Source: Nageia nagi
Lineage: Eukaryota; Pinophyta
Assembly (NCBI GenBank): GCA_050084985.1
Contig: JBITNC010000001.1
Coordinates: 165,478,001-165,542,000 of the forward strand
Reading direction: 5' to 3'
Length of the DNA: 64,000 bases
The notes under the pieces were generated by a model. That model saw nothing but the letters and a program-made list of their open reading frames with translations, did not search any database and was not told the origin of the DNA. Positions 23,370 through 36,299 of the stretch are shown here, in pieces. The translations under genes and the position numbers were made by a program. How positions within the stretch are numbered: the first letter of the stretch is position 1; each line of letters starts with the position of its first letter.

Positions 23370-23640
23370 ATCATATACACATTTTATCTAGGCCTAGGTA
23401 TCAATGTATAGTTTTATGCACCTTACTTGACATAAGCTTTATGGGTTGGCATGCTTAGCAAAAACTTACAAATCCTCCATGATATTTTAAACCCTTTCTA
23501 AAAGGTTTCTAACCTATTATCAATGTAAAAATAAAAACTAGCAAGAAAATGATTCGAAATTAATCTAGAATAAAGGTTAGGTATAAATCTAGTCCCTTGA
23601 AAGAGTTTTGATACCACATTATAAGATCTTGCAATAAATA
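23370..23640 (-). mobile_element. minus-strand LTR-element leader remnant
   Basis: Clearly similar in order to 29490-29755 (shared CTTTATGGGTT...CATGCT(T/C)AGC, AAACCCTT, GGTTTCTNA(A/G)CCTA, GAAAGAG...TGATACC). On the minus strand GTGGTATCAAAAC near 23602-23614 resembles an initiator-Met primer site. I read it as the LTR/leader junction of a decayed minus-strand retroelement. Confidence 0.5.
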
Positions 23641-24189
23641 TGCTATCAATATCCTAAATCTCTCATTTCTAAATTATTCAATCCTATGAGTGGTATCAAT
23701 CCCTTAGAAGATACAACACAAATCTACTTATAGACACAAGGTATTTTGCCAAAAATGTCAACCTTGGTCATAAGGGAAAGTTCATTAATATGACCAAAAT
23801 AATCACACAATAATCAATTATTTACAAATACGAAAGGGAAGATACTTCAATCATAGTACCATTATGAAAATATTTACAATATCACGAACCTCTAAAAGGA
23901 GGCAACTACCTTCTTACATTATATATTCCCTTGACACATGCTTCTTACAAATATTTCTTGTATGTTTACCTTCTTACATATTCCTTTACACCTGCATTCT
24001 TGCATAATATTTTATCAAGTGTTTTTTATTCCCTTTTGTCTAGTCACTACTCTTAGTGTTACATAACTCAGAAAGAGGTGGGTATGTAACAAACCTATAA
24101 ATGTTGAAACATAATAACATGTTGATATTTGTAGATTTTTGAAAGAAATTTTTTTAATACATCATCTAAATCTAAATGATAAAATTAGA

Positions 24190-25280
24190 GTAAGAAAATC
24201 AATTGTGACGTATGTAATCATAGTTGATATTCTCTTTAAAAGTTCCTTTGAAGATACATTGCTTAAATTTGTAATAAACACTTTAATAGTAATGCTATGA
24301 GTAAAGAAATTACTTAGAATGAATTATTACTGGTCAACTATGGAAGACAATTCTCATGAGTATGTAAAAGCATTTAATCAATACCAATAACATGCACATT
24401 TTACTACACACTAGAGAATTATAAAACGTGACATTTTTTGGCCTTTCAATTTAGGGTCTTGATTTAGTAGGCATGATTAATCCAACATGTACAAAAGGAC
24501 ATTAGTTCATCATTATAATCATAAAAAATATTTCACCAAGTGGGTTCAAGTAGCCCCCTTGTTTCACCTAAATATGATATTATTAAATTTGTCTTTGCTA
24601 ACATTATCATAAGATTTGGACTATCCTTTACCATTTTTTAGATAATAGGACAACCTTCAAGAATCAATACATAAAAGTTTATGACAAATATAATATTCAA
24701 CATAATATATCAACTCCATACTATCCATAAGGAAATTAACAAGCAAAGGCCACATCAAAGTATTTATCAAGATCCTATCAAAGATAGTAAACATGCATGG
24801 AAATGGTTGGCATGATCATCTATACACAATACGATGGGCTTATATAACATGAATAAGAACTTCAATAAGGACAACTCTTTACACATTAGTTTATGGTAAG
24901 GAAGTAATGATGTCTTTAGAATTAGTCCAAATTCCTTTCTTAAGAATTTGTTTGTGAGAAAATAATCGCATGTGAAGATATCAAAAAAAATATTTAAATA
25001 ATTCGAAAAGTTTGAAAGAAATGAGCCTATCCTTTTGAACACTTAAGAATTTATCTTAAGAAATTACAAAATGAATACAAGGAAGTTCAATAAAAAGAAT
25101 TCCAATTAGAATGCATAGTCCACTTGGAACATTAAAAAAATCCCAATATAAAAAGGGTCAAAAACATAAGTTTGAAATAAATTGGCTTAGCCTTATAGCA
25201 TCATAGAAAAATTCAATTAATAGAATGTAAGGTTTTCCCAAACCCCATGAACACGAACATAGTACACCTTAAAGGTGTTA
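24190..25280 (+). pseudogene. gypsy integrase remnant related to the one at 1-2.6 kb
   Basis: Highly degraded frames parallel the integrase of the first gypsy element: VTYVIIVDILFKSSFEDTLL matches TRYVIIVDLLFKRSFESTLS upstream of that integrase, then a YYWSTMED-like zinc-binding end, core fragments, a YGKEVMMSLELVQIPFLRIC block near 24890-24950 and a C-terminal tail. Stops occur every few dozen codons. Neither LTR is recognised. Confidence 0.65.
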
Positions 25281-26980
25281 TAATTGAACTTTGTATCTTT
25301 CATATTTTATTTTCTTATACTCTTTTATCCTTTCATCTAACAATTTCTTTTTAAAGTTTGTTTCCTCTACGCATTTGACATATATACCCAAAAGAAGAAG
25401 AAATTCATATATCTTTATTGAAATCTCTAACTATAATAACACTTTCTAAAAATGTTGCAACATCTTTGACTTATTTTTATTAGAATGTCTTCTTATCAAC
25501 AAAATAATGTTCATTACATAACATTGTATTGATTTGCAAGCCTAAAAATTACGAGCAGATTTTCACTAATGTTATTTGGAATAACATTCAAGCATCTTCT
25601 ATGAATGTCACTACATTTTCTAAAATCATTGTAATGCTTTACACCTTAGCATCACTTCCAACTAGGTTTCCATATTTGTTTATGCACCAATATTCTTGTC
25701 ATCACTACATAATATTCTTTCAACTAGGTTTTCATTATTACATAATATTGTTACCAAAGTTTACTACCTTTTTAGTTCTAAAAGTTTAGGGTAGGTTTAT
25801 GCATATCACAATAAAGCATCTACTAGGTGTTCTCTAGAAACTCAAATTATATTTTTGGTATTTTCGCTAAGTGTGTTTTGTAAGTTTTCTTTAATAAAGT
25901 TATTTGTGTTTCCTTGAAACATTAAAAAGTGCTCTTTTAGTCTTGATCATATTACAAAGAGATGAAAATATAAACGCATTAAATATTGCTTTTGTTATAT
26001 TTTGGTTATTGTAGATAATGGACAACTTTTATCATTTCAATGTAGCTTTACTAACTTTTATAATTCGTATCCAAAAAAAATAAACTAATTGGATAAATCT
26101 CTTAGAGGGAAGGTTAATATTTTGAATTTCTTTTATGCAAGAAAAAACTATAAAATGTATAACATAAAGATATATAAAGCATACAGAGGAATGATCAAGA
26201 GCTAGTATAATAAGAGTCCTTATTTTCCATTATTTTCACCATGTTATCTTATTTACAAATTCAATGCATGCCCTCAACTCACATTAAGCATTCAATGCAC
26301 ATGGATCATTTGATTGTCTTCTTGCTTATAGGTCATAAAAACCAAAATAGGTCATAAGATATTTACAAAAAGGACAAAAATATTCTACAAATAATCAAAA
26401 TGTTTATATACAACCACAAATTATCCAAAGCATGTTAGACGATTATTGTAACATTCCTTAAACAATATGAGTGATTATATTATTGCTCGTGGGTGATCAA
26501 TAAGATCAAAGGGACTAGGAAGTATAGCCAAAGAAATACAAAGGAACTAGGGAATAAGTCCCATAAAAGATAACTAACTATGATAAATAAATAAACAAAC
26601 AAATAAAAGGATGGGGAGGTGCAAGCGAAAATCACCAAACCCAAACCCTAGGATTATAATATCCAATTATTCCTAACATCAAAGGTTGGAGGACTATTGG
26701 TGTCTATGAAGAAAGTGGTGATAAGGGATTACATACGTTGCCTTGATGAAAGATGTGTTGATGTTGGTTGAAAATAGGTCTATGGTGCCTAGTACAAAGA
26801 GGTTGTTGGAAGAGCTAGATGGTGGTGCCTGGTGAAGATCATATAAAAATTGACCTATTATTTTTTATGTGAGATAGAAAGTGTCTTGAGGTTGTTTGAC
26901 CCCCTAATAGGAGAAATGGGATGAAAGAAGGAAGTGATCAACCTAGTAGTGGTTGGGGTCTCTTATATAAATTTGTATCT
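25281..26980. other. AT-rich spacer, nothing recognised
   Basis: A few short open frames without recognisable features. No repeat structure stood out by eye. Confidence 0.45.
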
Positions 26981-27700
26981 AATTGAGATAACTTCTCAAA
27001 TATATAGGGCCAAACATCATTGATCCAAATATCAATAGGTGGAGAGACAATTGTTGAAGTCTCCAAATAAGTAGTGGAATCTTTTGCAAATCTCATATTA
27101 AATGGGACACCAAAAGATAAAGTGTTCTTTAGACTCTATTTCCCAGATAGAGCAGAGATGATAAATGTGATCCTCCCAAGGGTTGTGGTGATCATATTTG
27201 ATATGAAGTTGGTGGGAATGTACTTTCATCGCTTAATTTTCTAGCCTTACCTAGGTCACCCATTTCCCAAGAGTTGAAAACTTAAGTCCCCCAAGCCAAG
27301 CAACCTCTTCCAAATTCTTGATTCAAACCACCTACCAGATGTCTTGATCCCATCCATTTCAACCCTTTACAATCAGGCCATTTCACCCGAGTCAATCCAA
27401 CTAACACTTATTTGTTGTAACAGGTATGGTTCTCTGTTGCAAATTCGAGATGAGTACCTCAAAGTCAAAGAAAGCAGGAGTTGAGGAACAATACACTAAT
27501 GAAGGGATTGTTTGTGTTGTAAAGTTGTCGAGTGTCTAACTTGGCATTCCAAAAGGAGCCAATATTCTTATAGAACGAGGGTGAATTCTTCCAAAGCAAA
27601 GAAGTCCTAAAGATGGAGACTATGGGCCAGACGACGGAAATTGATATGAAAGGCAAGTGGGGCAAGCTTAATGAGCTTTGAACCTCATGTGTCTATAAGG
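26980..27700 (-). pseudogene. possible retroelement coding remnant, minus strand
   Basis: The minus strand gives a 66-codon frame (27465-27665, containing LLWKNSPSFYKNIGSFWNAK) and, further along, CSIWEIESKEHFIFWC (about 27110-27160). The latter resembles the cysteine/histidine block found after the RT in plant LINEs. Similarity is by eye and weak. It may be the 3' part of an old LINE or something else. Confidence 0.3.
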
Positions 27701-27892
27701 AATCCTCCTTTGCATAAGTTGTTTGTTTATATGAAAAGTTTTCTACATATATTGAAGATGTTCAAGCTCTACAAAGTCAAAGTAAGACAGAACTTATTGA
27801 AGCTATGAGAGATTTTCTTTAAAGGGTCATAAAGAGTGAAGGGTTGCGGCATTTCTAGGAGCTTTAATCCAGAACTTGTGAAAATGGCCTAT

Positions 27893-28632
27893 TGTTGTGG
27901 AATTTTGAATATTGTGCTTATCATTGTAAGACTTGAATCGTGAGGATGAGTTAAGCTCCCAGGAATTCAAAGTACAAAGTCAATAATTACGGCTATATTT
28001 TGTTTGTATTAAGTTATAGTTAAAACTTTGGCAATATTAGGCTATCAGAGGAATATTAGGATCATTAAGGTTGGCCCTTCGATTGTTTTAAAACAACATT
28101 ATGGTTGTTAGACTAGTGTCAGACTTTATTATTAGAACTTGGCCCTTTCTATTGTTTCAAAGGGCATTTTAGGGTTTTTTCAATTGCTTTTCATTAAATG
28201 TTGGTCGTTAAATTAGGGCAACAATTGTCATACTCAGATGTTATAAGTACCCCTCACGAGGTCACTTTTTACTCAGAATGGAAATAGAGAAAAGCTTGCC
28301 CAAGAACGATTGGCCTTTAGTGTTTGTTCTTGAGTTGTGATTTTATATTGATGTTGTGATTGTTGTTCGTTTAGTGGAGTTGTGGAATACTTTATATAAT
28401 ATCTATAATAGTTTTTTATTCACTTGTAGGCATTTCCTTTGAAAACTTCGAGTTTAAGGGAAAGAAGAACGATTATCTTTTGAAGTGAATAAATGAATAT
28501 CAGTTTCATACTTGCACATTAAGTTTTGTATTTTGGGAAATATTTGTTTCTATGTCATTTATGTGGAATCTTGCATGCAGAACGGTGATTAGTGATTGAA
28601 TATTGAACGAATCTTGTGTTGTCATTCCACCA
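27893..28632 (+). other. possible solo LTR
   Basis: The segment starts TGTTGTGG and could end ATTCCACCA, with a TATA-like TGTTATAAGTACCCC near 28238, the architecture of a plant LTR. No target duplication or second copy was found, so this is a weak call. Confidence 0.25.
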
Positions 28633-28899
28633 ACGCTCTGCTTCCTGCTCGTTCTTTTTATGTACCACAAATATAAAAGTTAATATTTCAAATCCCTGTC
28701 CATTTCTCAAGATATCCCTTAGCTAATCAAAACACTAATTATACATGAAAACTCGTAAATCTACCAAGGATGAGAATAAAAATGAAGAAAAGGACATGAA
28801 AAACAAGTTTAAATTGATGAGTTCTTAGATATACATTTATGTCGTAGAGTCTATAATAAGTTTCATCATTTGAGCTATGATAACCTTTGTTTTATGTGC

Positions 28900-29340
28900 T
28901 CAACTAACACTTTTTTTGGTGAATGTAGGCAACCACTTCCTTCTGAAGTCTAGAACTAGATGCCGTAGAAAAGGAAACCTAAATCTTTGTCCAATCCATT
29001 TAAGTCCTTCAACCTCAAAGAGATTTGATTTAATGTTCCAATATTGGAATTTTATTTCATAAATGGGCTCTCTCTTTTTCAATGCCTCAAGTAATTCTTC
29101 AAATCTCATGAGGCTTCCTTTTATAGCCTCTTCAAGAAAACATTGGTTGATATTATCATAATGGTGAAGCCATTCATCCCTAATTTCTTTCATCTTCTAT
29201 GAACATTTAGGGTCATGTGCCATTTCATCATATTCTTTGATCATCAAATTTGAATAGTTATGATTAGCCCTAATCATCAATCTACTCCATTTCCCTCTTC
29301 CTCATAATTCATATTGTAATGATGGAGAAAAAGGCCCAAA
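28900..29340 (-). pseudogene. gag-like frame of a minus-strand element
   Basis: On the minus strand a frame of about 145 codons with one internal stop contains EEAIKGSLMRFEELLEALKK and a basic C-terminal part. It lies just inside the minus-strand primer-site remnant at 29725-29735, where gag would be expected. I recognise no domain; the gag label is from position only. Confidence 0.35.
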
Positions 29341-29489
29341 GTTGGATCTCTCCCGCAAATGGATTGGGATTCCAATACATCATGTGGAAAAAAGGTAGTT
29401 GTACAAATATAACTCACACAGCAGGTCTTGCTAGGTTGGAATAGTAAACAACAACAAAGTATGTTGGTTTTATAATAGTATAGGTATAT

Positions 29490-29738
29490 TGGTTTTATTT
29501 GAGGCCTATGTATTGATGTGAGGTTTCACACAAAACTTTATGGGTTAACATGCTCAGCCAAAAACATTATGCCCTTTATGAAGTTTTTGAAACCCTTAGT
29601 ATCGGGTTTCTTAGCCTATGAATTAGAAATAGGAAAAGAAATAATAGTATTGGGAAGAAAACAAAACTGTAAAGAAATTTGAAAGTAGGAAAAAAGTTTT
29701 ACATAGGTTCAAGCCCTAGAAAGAGCTCTGATACCCCT
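29490..29738 (-). mobile_element. leader and primer site of a minus-strand LTR element
   Basis: On the minus strand GGGGTATCAGAGC (complement of 29725-29737) matches the initiator-Met primer site apart from its first bases, next to an apparent LTR edge (TGTGATTTTGCAAG starting at 29739 on plus). The leader is similar to 23370-23640. The other edge of the LTR was not found. Confidence 0.55.
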
Positions 29739-31840
29739 TGTGATTTTGCAAGACCACTAAAAAACACAGCTTCGTAGGTTCCAAGAACCAGAAGCTAGGA
29801 ATTATGCGATGAAGAGGTTTCTAGAAAGAAAAGGAAACATGATCAATGACTGATCCGAAATGGATTTCGAAATCTAAAAAATAAAAGTTCTCAAAATTGT
29901 GTTATTATTCTCTTCAAGTCGAAGAGCTCTCCATCAGCTTCCCAACGCCTTCAATGGTTCGAAAATTCAATATCGTATGTACGATGTATTGTGAATTTAC
30001 ATTAAGTGGGTACATAGTGATTTGTGTGCACTTGATTACACATATGGATTTGTGAAAATATAGAGCAATGGATCTTCCCTGTATGGACACTATACGAATG
30101 TGCTGAGATGATTGTTGATTTTGAAGGATGATTGGGGTTGCAATGGCCTATCTAGAAGTGAAGGTGATGATAGGCTTTTCTCCCTATCATTGCTTGTTTG
30201 GCCTATGCTTTCATGTGCTTGTTAACAAGTTGCTTGTAAGGTCTGTTAGATTATGAATGCATAAGTGGGATGATTATGTTTGAAACATAGTCTAGTGTGA
30301 TAATTTGTGGCTTGCTCTATCTATGGATGGCATATGCTAAGGCTATTGCATGGAAGGTGTCAATCAAAGGGTAACCTGATCAACAATATGCTTGGTATTG
30401 AATCAAGATCACATTTCTTCTCTTAGTGTATAAGCTAAATGTGCTAAATGAGTTGGCCAAGTGGTGCATCTGCTAAATGCCATGCATGATTTGCCCAAAT
30501 GTAGTTGATGTTGGATAAATCAGCCTTGATCCAAATTATAGTGCATAACTCATCTGAAAGGAATCTATGAAAAAATTAAAACTACATGCTGAGACAAACA
30601 TGTTTATACCTCAACTACATACAGTCCAAGGTGGAAGTGCGAAGCAGACCAAAATGCCGTTGAAACTTAAGAAGCCAAATACAGTATAAGAAGGAATCAC
30701 AATTAAGCAGCCTAAGAATCATAACTCCGCCCAAACCAGATTCCATATGTGATCTCAATAATAAGCATAACTCAACTAAGCCTAAGGAACTTCTATCTTA
30801 ACAATACTAGCTCTATACAGTATATAGTGAAACTTTACGACGATCATTGAATCTGTTTAATGTGATAAAAGAGCACTTATATGATGGTTAAAGTCTTTGT
30901 CCAAGTGAACTAAGGTACTATAGAAGGGTTTGATTTAAGTTTACTGGTGCACACGTTTAAAAGACATTAAAAGCACCATTCCAAGATTTCATTGATCTGT
31001 ATGATGATCTAGTAGTTGAAAAAACAAAATAATTATAAGCTTAAAAGCTTGTTCTCATGTTCCTTGTGATGCCTCTGGTTCTTTACAAGTATGTTAGTTA
31101 CTACTGTAATTAATTGTAATGGAATGAAGATATAAGTCTTACAGGTGCTGTGTTTCTCCCAAGCCAGAAGATAGTAGACATTGTTAGTATAATAAACTTA
31201 ATATGCTGTGCATTTTTCTATTTAAGAGTTGAAGTATCCTATGCATTTGTAAGTGTATGACATTCAATTATTTTTCAGCTTGTAATAAACCCATGTTAAG
31301 ATGATGTAATATATGACAACTAGGACTATCACAAACAATGCATAATGCAAAAACAGTTACCGTTATAAAGTGAATATATACTGATATAGATTATCTTACT
31401 ACACTTAAAAACTAAATTCATGAATAGAATCTGAATCAAGGACAGTCCTATTTAAAATCTGTATAAAACTCAAGGATACACTAATTATTAGGGTCGGGGG
31501 CAGGTTTTGGTGGTGCATTCTGGACAGTAGGGTCAATTTCTTGGGAACATTAAGGATGGCAAAAAATACATTGAATTACAGTATTTTCAAAAATATCAGT
31601 TAAAATATTAAAATCAGTTTCTTTCATAGTAAAACATGAATGCATAGATACATAAAACCAAATACAAAACTTGAATATACTCATACAACATTAATAAGTA
31701 ATTAGGATCTAGAGAACACAAGCTATATTATATTTAAATTTTCAATGTTCACCACCAAATGAAAAATGCTTAAATGGAGTCCAAGTCCAATACAAAACTG
31801 TATTTGTAAAAAAATAAGGATAAATAAAAAACTATTCTTC
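29739..31840. other. unassigned region, probably old LTR sequence
   Basis: By position the first part should be the 5' LTR of the minus-strand element ending at 29738, but I cannot find its far end. No gene or domain recognised in the rest. Confidence 0.35.
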
Positions 31841-31849
31841 TAAGTTTGT

Positions 31850-32400
31850 CGACTCAAGCTAAAATCGGTTCTTGGTTGGCTTCCTAACCCATCAAAATCA
31901 TCATTATTTGAGTCATTATCTTCAATCATCACATAATCAAACTCATCCAACATTACTCCAAACAATCCCTACTAATCCTCATCATCATCATTTTGCCTTC
32001 CAATCAACTTTTCTGCTACGTGAGAGGTGATCTACTTGCTTCTCATGCTACAAATAATTATGTATTTAGACCAATTTCTATCAGCGGCAACGGAATTAAC
32101 AAGCTAAGATAGCATATGAATGGAAATATATCTCGTTTCTTGCATCCATCCCATAGAGTTGCCACTGTCCAAGAGGGTCTTGCTAGGCAAAGGTAGACAC
32201 ATCCTCTCTACACTTTGCCCAACTAAAAGTTGCACCCTTAAGTTTTTCAAATTTCAATATCTCATCATGAAGTGTTTGGGCCTCCTCCCTAGAGTAGACC
32301 TTTAAAGGACACTCAAGAACACTTATTTCACATCAGCTTCATTTGGAGGTAATTTTCCTAGCTTAGGGACATAGCATTTGGGCTGAATAATGGGAAAATG
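31850..32400 (-). pseudogene. hAT transposase, C-terminal remnant
   Basis: On the minus strand the frames read EEAQTLHDEILKFEKLKGA and FSWAKCREDVSTFA (about 32200-32300), then QWQLYGMDARNE and, after a frameshift, VAADRNWSKYIIICSMRS (about 32030-32090), followed by an acidic tail. This order matches the C-terminal region of plant hAT transposases, where the (C/A)ERNWS motif marks the dimerisation domain. Frameshifts and stops break it; the N-terminal part and terminal repeats are not found. It abuts the 5' end of the LINE. Confidence 0.7.
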
Positions 32401-32456
32401 GAATTTAGCTACAATTTTTATCGTGATGGATACTTCGCTGTGAAAGTGAGAAATCT

Positions 32457-32779
32457 TTGTATTTGTTGCATTTGGAAGAACTTAAAACGTCATGGTGCCC
32501 TAGATGCATATCCTTTCGAGATGCTATCAAAAACAAATTGCAGGGTCCAAAGGAAGAGATCATTGTTGGCCGTCCACAACGCAAACTACGTATGCCCAGA
32601 ATGGATCCCATAGAAATTGAATCTGGGTGTCTACATGTTGCACAAGAGATTCCTAAGGTTTCGATAGACAATGAGGGCTTCTATAGCGACATTGACAAAT
32701 ATGAATCACATGCCCTAACTAGCAAGTTCCTGGGCATCCGACCAAACTAGCACACCATCGAATCCTGGGTTGCAGACAA
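32457..32779 (+). pseudogene. LINE ORF1, N-terminal part
   Basis: A frame of 97 codons followed by a TAG and further codons reads SWCPRCISFRDAIKNK, then VGRPQRKLRMPRMDPIEIE and YESHALTSKFLGIRPN*HTIESWV. The last block resembles the start of the DUF4283 RNA-binding-type domain of plant LINE ORF1 proteins ((A/W)LxGKFxGxRP...W). The rest of that domain continues about 1.5 kb downstream at 34275, so the exon-like break is best explained by an insertion. Confidence 0.55.
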
Positions 32780-34262
32780 TGTAATATTCCCAAATTTTGG
32801 TGTATCATTCACTTTAGCATAAGAAAGTGGAACATGCACCCTCATTGTGCTCTTTTAGTCATTTAGAAGTATTTTAGTAGTTTTAGAGTAATTTGGGAAT
32901 ATTTTGATAAATTCGACATTAATTATTGGATTTTCTATGTTTTATCCCACTTGGAGGCTCTTCAACATGTGACATTGGACTTTGAGTCATTGCTTGTTAT
33001 TGTTATTTGTAATTTACATGGGCCACTTAAAGATGCCAAATAAATATTGTAAGTGTAATAACAAGGAAAAATTACAATTGTAAATGCAATATTAGTCTCC
33101 CTTAGTGAGGTATTGCATATCTTGGCCTTGATGAATTGTAATTTGGCATCTAGAGGCACTTAGAAGCCTCTCAATATAATAGTGCTTCCCCCTAAGTTGG
33201 ATGCATCACTAGGGGAAGAGCACAAGGATTATAAGAAGGTGAAACTAATCTCGAAGCATAGAAGATATCAAGAGGGAACTATTGCACCTAGAGGAGAAAT
33301 CTGGAATCGTTGGATGTGATCTTGTGGATCCCAAGGCACTACAACTTGTGATGTCTCACCCCATGGGTGAATGTATACCCCATGCCTTGATTATGATGAT
33401 CCCAATGCATCTTACAAGAAAGACATCCAAAGGCTAAAAAAGGGAGAGTATTGGACTCATTTGGATAGCTTGTTTGGAGTAATTCTCTCTTTTTCAAGTT
33501 GCGGGCGCCGACTCCTTCCATTGCCTCTTGCAAACGAAAACCCACAAGGGAGGTGTTGAGATCTAGCAAAGTCTCTGGGCTATATGGATCACTACTTTGA
33601 GGGTTAGCGCATCTCAAAGGACTTGCTAGCTATCTAGGGGTGTAAGCATTACCCTAGATTATTTAACAATGCTAGAGGGACCTTGGTGTCTTTGCCAAGG
33701 TTTGGAGGAGGAAGTCCTAGTACAAGCCTTGCTACTTCTATGGGACAACCCTGTTGCTTATCTTCAGCTTTCAGCATTTTAAAAGCATCTTCATCTAGGG
33801 CATCATTGCTCTAGATCAAGAGGCATGTAACTCAATTTCACTTGCAATATTATTTGAATTACATTTTGGGGCTCACTTTCTTGTGTTCTTTGTGAGTTTG
33901 GCCCTAGTAACCTAGACATTACATGATTGAGGTAGAAATTGTTGAGTTTTGCACTTAATTGTTAGATGTTGGACTATTGTGGTTGAGATCTTGCTTTTCT
34001 GGCCAGTCGTCAAATTTGTTGGTGCTTAATTACTAAGTTTATGCACTTGAGGTTGGACAATGGGTCATCCTTGACATAGACATTGGGTTCTTGTTGGTAA
34101 TTTGCCCCTTTTAGGCTAGACATTTCCATTTTCAAGAATGGAATAGGGCATTTTCGGTGATTTAAGTGCATAGATGGCTTGATTGCTAATTTTGGTGAAT
34201 TCTAATTATATTTGTGAGCCCCTTTGGCACGATTTTGGATTAGCCCTAGTCCAAAATATTTC
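32780..34262. mobile_element. insertion inside LINE ORF1, possibly a solo LTR
   Basis: About 1.5 kb without coding sequence lies between two parts of ORF1. It starts TGTAATATTCCCAAA and ends near TTTCAAACTGGGAAACA, consistent with TG...CA LTR ends. Flanks GACAA and (C)ACAA hint at a target duplication but are not a clean match, so the boundary and nature are tentative. Confidence 0.4.
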
Positions 34263-34274
34263 AAACTGGGAAAC

Positions 34275-34930
34275 ACAAGGTTAGATAACTATAAGCTTCT
34301 ACTCCAATAGCTATTTCATTGCTCTCTTTACTAATGAGTTGGATAAGGAAACGGTCTTTGAGGAAGGACAATGATTTTTGGGTAGAGTTGGCCAATTTAT
34401 GAAGCCATGGCACACCAGGTTTAAACTAGAAGAAGAGTCTCCTTTCTCTGGTCTAGTGTGGGTCCAACTTCCTAGGGAACTTTAGAATGAAGATCTCTTT
34501 CAAGCTGTGGGAAAATCTTTAGGCGGCTTCATGGGCATTTCAAACAAAACCGATTGACTCTCCTCTTCCTACTCAAATCAAAATTAATCCACCATCAAGG
34601 GGAATGATTCACATGCAAACCATTGACTATGAGAACCTGCCTTTATATTGTCAGATATGCTCAGAATATGGGCACTTAGCAAAAGCTTGCCCATTTGCCC
34701 AATCCTAGAAGTTTGATTCTAAAGTTCCAAAAGATGGTTTCCAAGTTCCCAAAAAGAATCACCAGACCAATAATCAAAATAGACAGGTAAGCGACTTAAA
34801 AGACTACAATCCCCTTGAGATTCTACATAACCCAAAACCAATGAAGATACACAAGAACCCATGGAGCAAAACCAAGAAGATAATATACAAAGCTCTAACA
34901 CTCAAGCTAAGCAGATGACAAGTTTGAATC
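34275..34930 (+). pseudogene. LINE ORF1, C-terminal part with zinc knuckle
   Basis: Reads ITISFYSNSYFIALFTNELD, then FLGRVGQFMKPWHTRFKLEE and GLVWVQLPRELWNEDL, the typical DUF4283 pattern, ending with a CX2CX4HX4C knuckle (CQICSEYGHLAKAC, 34649-34693). ORF1 proteins coat LINE RNA and help target-primed reverse transcription. Stops (one near 34370) and a frameshift near 34550 disable it. Downstream of the knuckle is a low-complexity basic tail, as usual. Confidence 0.75.
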
Positions 34931-35286
34931 ACAATGTGGTCAATTCCTCATAGCAACCTGACTTCACACCTCAATCCAAACAGAATCCCCCTCTGCAGCC
35001 CATGGACATGAACATGGAAGACACCTCACGAAAACACTGATCCATTGCACTTTGCCAACGACCACTCGAGACAATTCAAGGGTGCCACTAAATGAAAAGC
35101 TAAAAAGTACAGCCATTAGGCAAACCCATAATTCCATCAAAGCTCCTATAGTTGGCATCATTAAAAAGAAAAAGGGGTGCACTACAAATCAAGAAAAATC
35201 AGCCAGGAGGCTCTAAAAAACATTGAAGAAGGCAGCCAATCGAAGTTAAAGGAGCTCCTTCCCTCCAAAAAACTTCATGTTTCCCA

Positions 35287-36290
35287 ATGATTTTCATCTC
35301 TTGGAACACTAGGGGTCTCCATGAATCCTTGAAACTCCCTCAAGTCAAAGCATTAGTAGAATTAAAAATGACAATAGTAGAGGAAAGTATAAAAGCAAAT
35401 TTTGGCCCAAGAGTTCCCTTTTTGCTAGTAATTCGAATTGCCAATCAAGAGGGATTATCACCCTTTGGGACATTTCTAGAATAGATTGTAAATTAGAAAT
35501 GGTAACTAATAATTGGATTTGTGCAAAAAGCAATGACTCGGGTCTCAATTTTGGGTTGGGCTCTTGAATATTTATGCCCCCCAAGAACTCCCAAGGAAAT
35601 TAGAGTGTTGGAGGTAGATTTCGATCTGGTTGGACTTACATAAGGATCTCCCATGTGTAGTGGCGTGTGATTTCAATGCTATCAAGCCTTTATTGAAAAA
35701 GGAGGTAAGAGCAAGCTTGAACAACTATGTTTAATGATTTCAATGAACACAACCAACTTTTAGAGCCAATGAGTAAGAAAGGTAGTTTTACATGGACAAA
35801 TAAGCAGACAACCTAGTTTAAGGTAATGGAAAAGCTAGACAGATTTCTCCTTTCACCCCAATGGCTAATACATGGTCTCATTGCTTAGGCAAAGGTTTTA
35901 GCACATAGCGGTTCTAATCATTGGCCGATCTCCTTGTCTATTGAACTACCTTCCAAAAGAAAACGTACCCCATTCCATCTTGAAAAGATGTGGTTCTCCC
36001 ACCCAGAATTTTCTGATTTAGTAGATGGTTGGTGGAAGAAGCCCAATCTTCCAAGCTCAAGAATGTCTAACTTTGCTATCAAATTAGGGAAAGAGAAGCT
36101 AAACCAATGGAATAACCAAATCTTTGGAAACATTTTTGAAAAGAGAACAGGATTAGAGCTAGAACTACAAGAAGTTGAGCAAAAACTTCAAGTTGAACCA
36201 GATGACACACTTCATGCCTAGGAACAAATTCTTACACAACAATTAGATATGATTTATTTACAAGAGGAAATTTTCTAGAAACAAAAATCC
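35287..36290 (+). pseudogene. LINE ORF2 endonuclease domain, broken
   Basis: Begins MIFISWNTRGLHESLKLPQV, the start block of the AP-type (EEP) endonuclease of plant L1 elements; the metal-binding asparagine of the WNxRG motif is kept. Further on GSFTWTNKQTT and SGSNHWPISLSIELPSKRK (about 35910-35955) correspond to the C-terminal catalytic S(D)HxP block, with Asp replaced by Asn. The linker to RT (36000-36290) stays open as a 95-codon frame. The endonuclease would nick target DNA. Several stops and frameshifts lie between 35480 and 35930. Confidence 0.8.
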
Positions 36291-36299
36291 AGATTGAAT

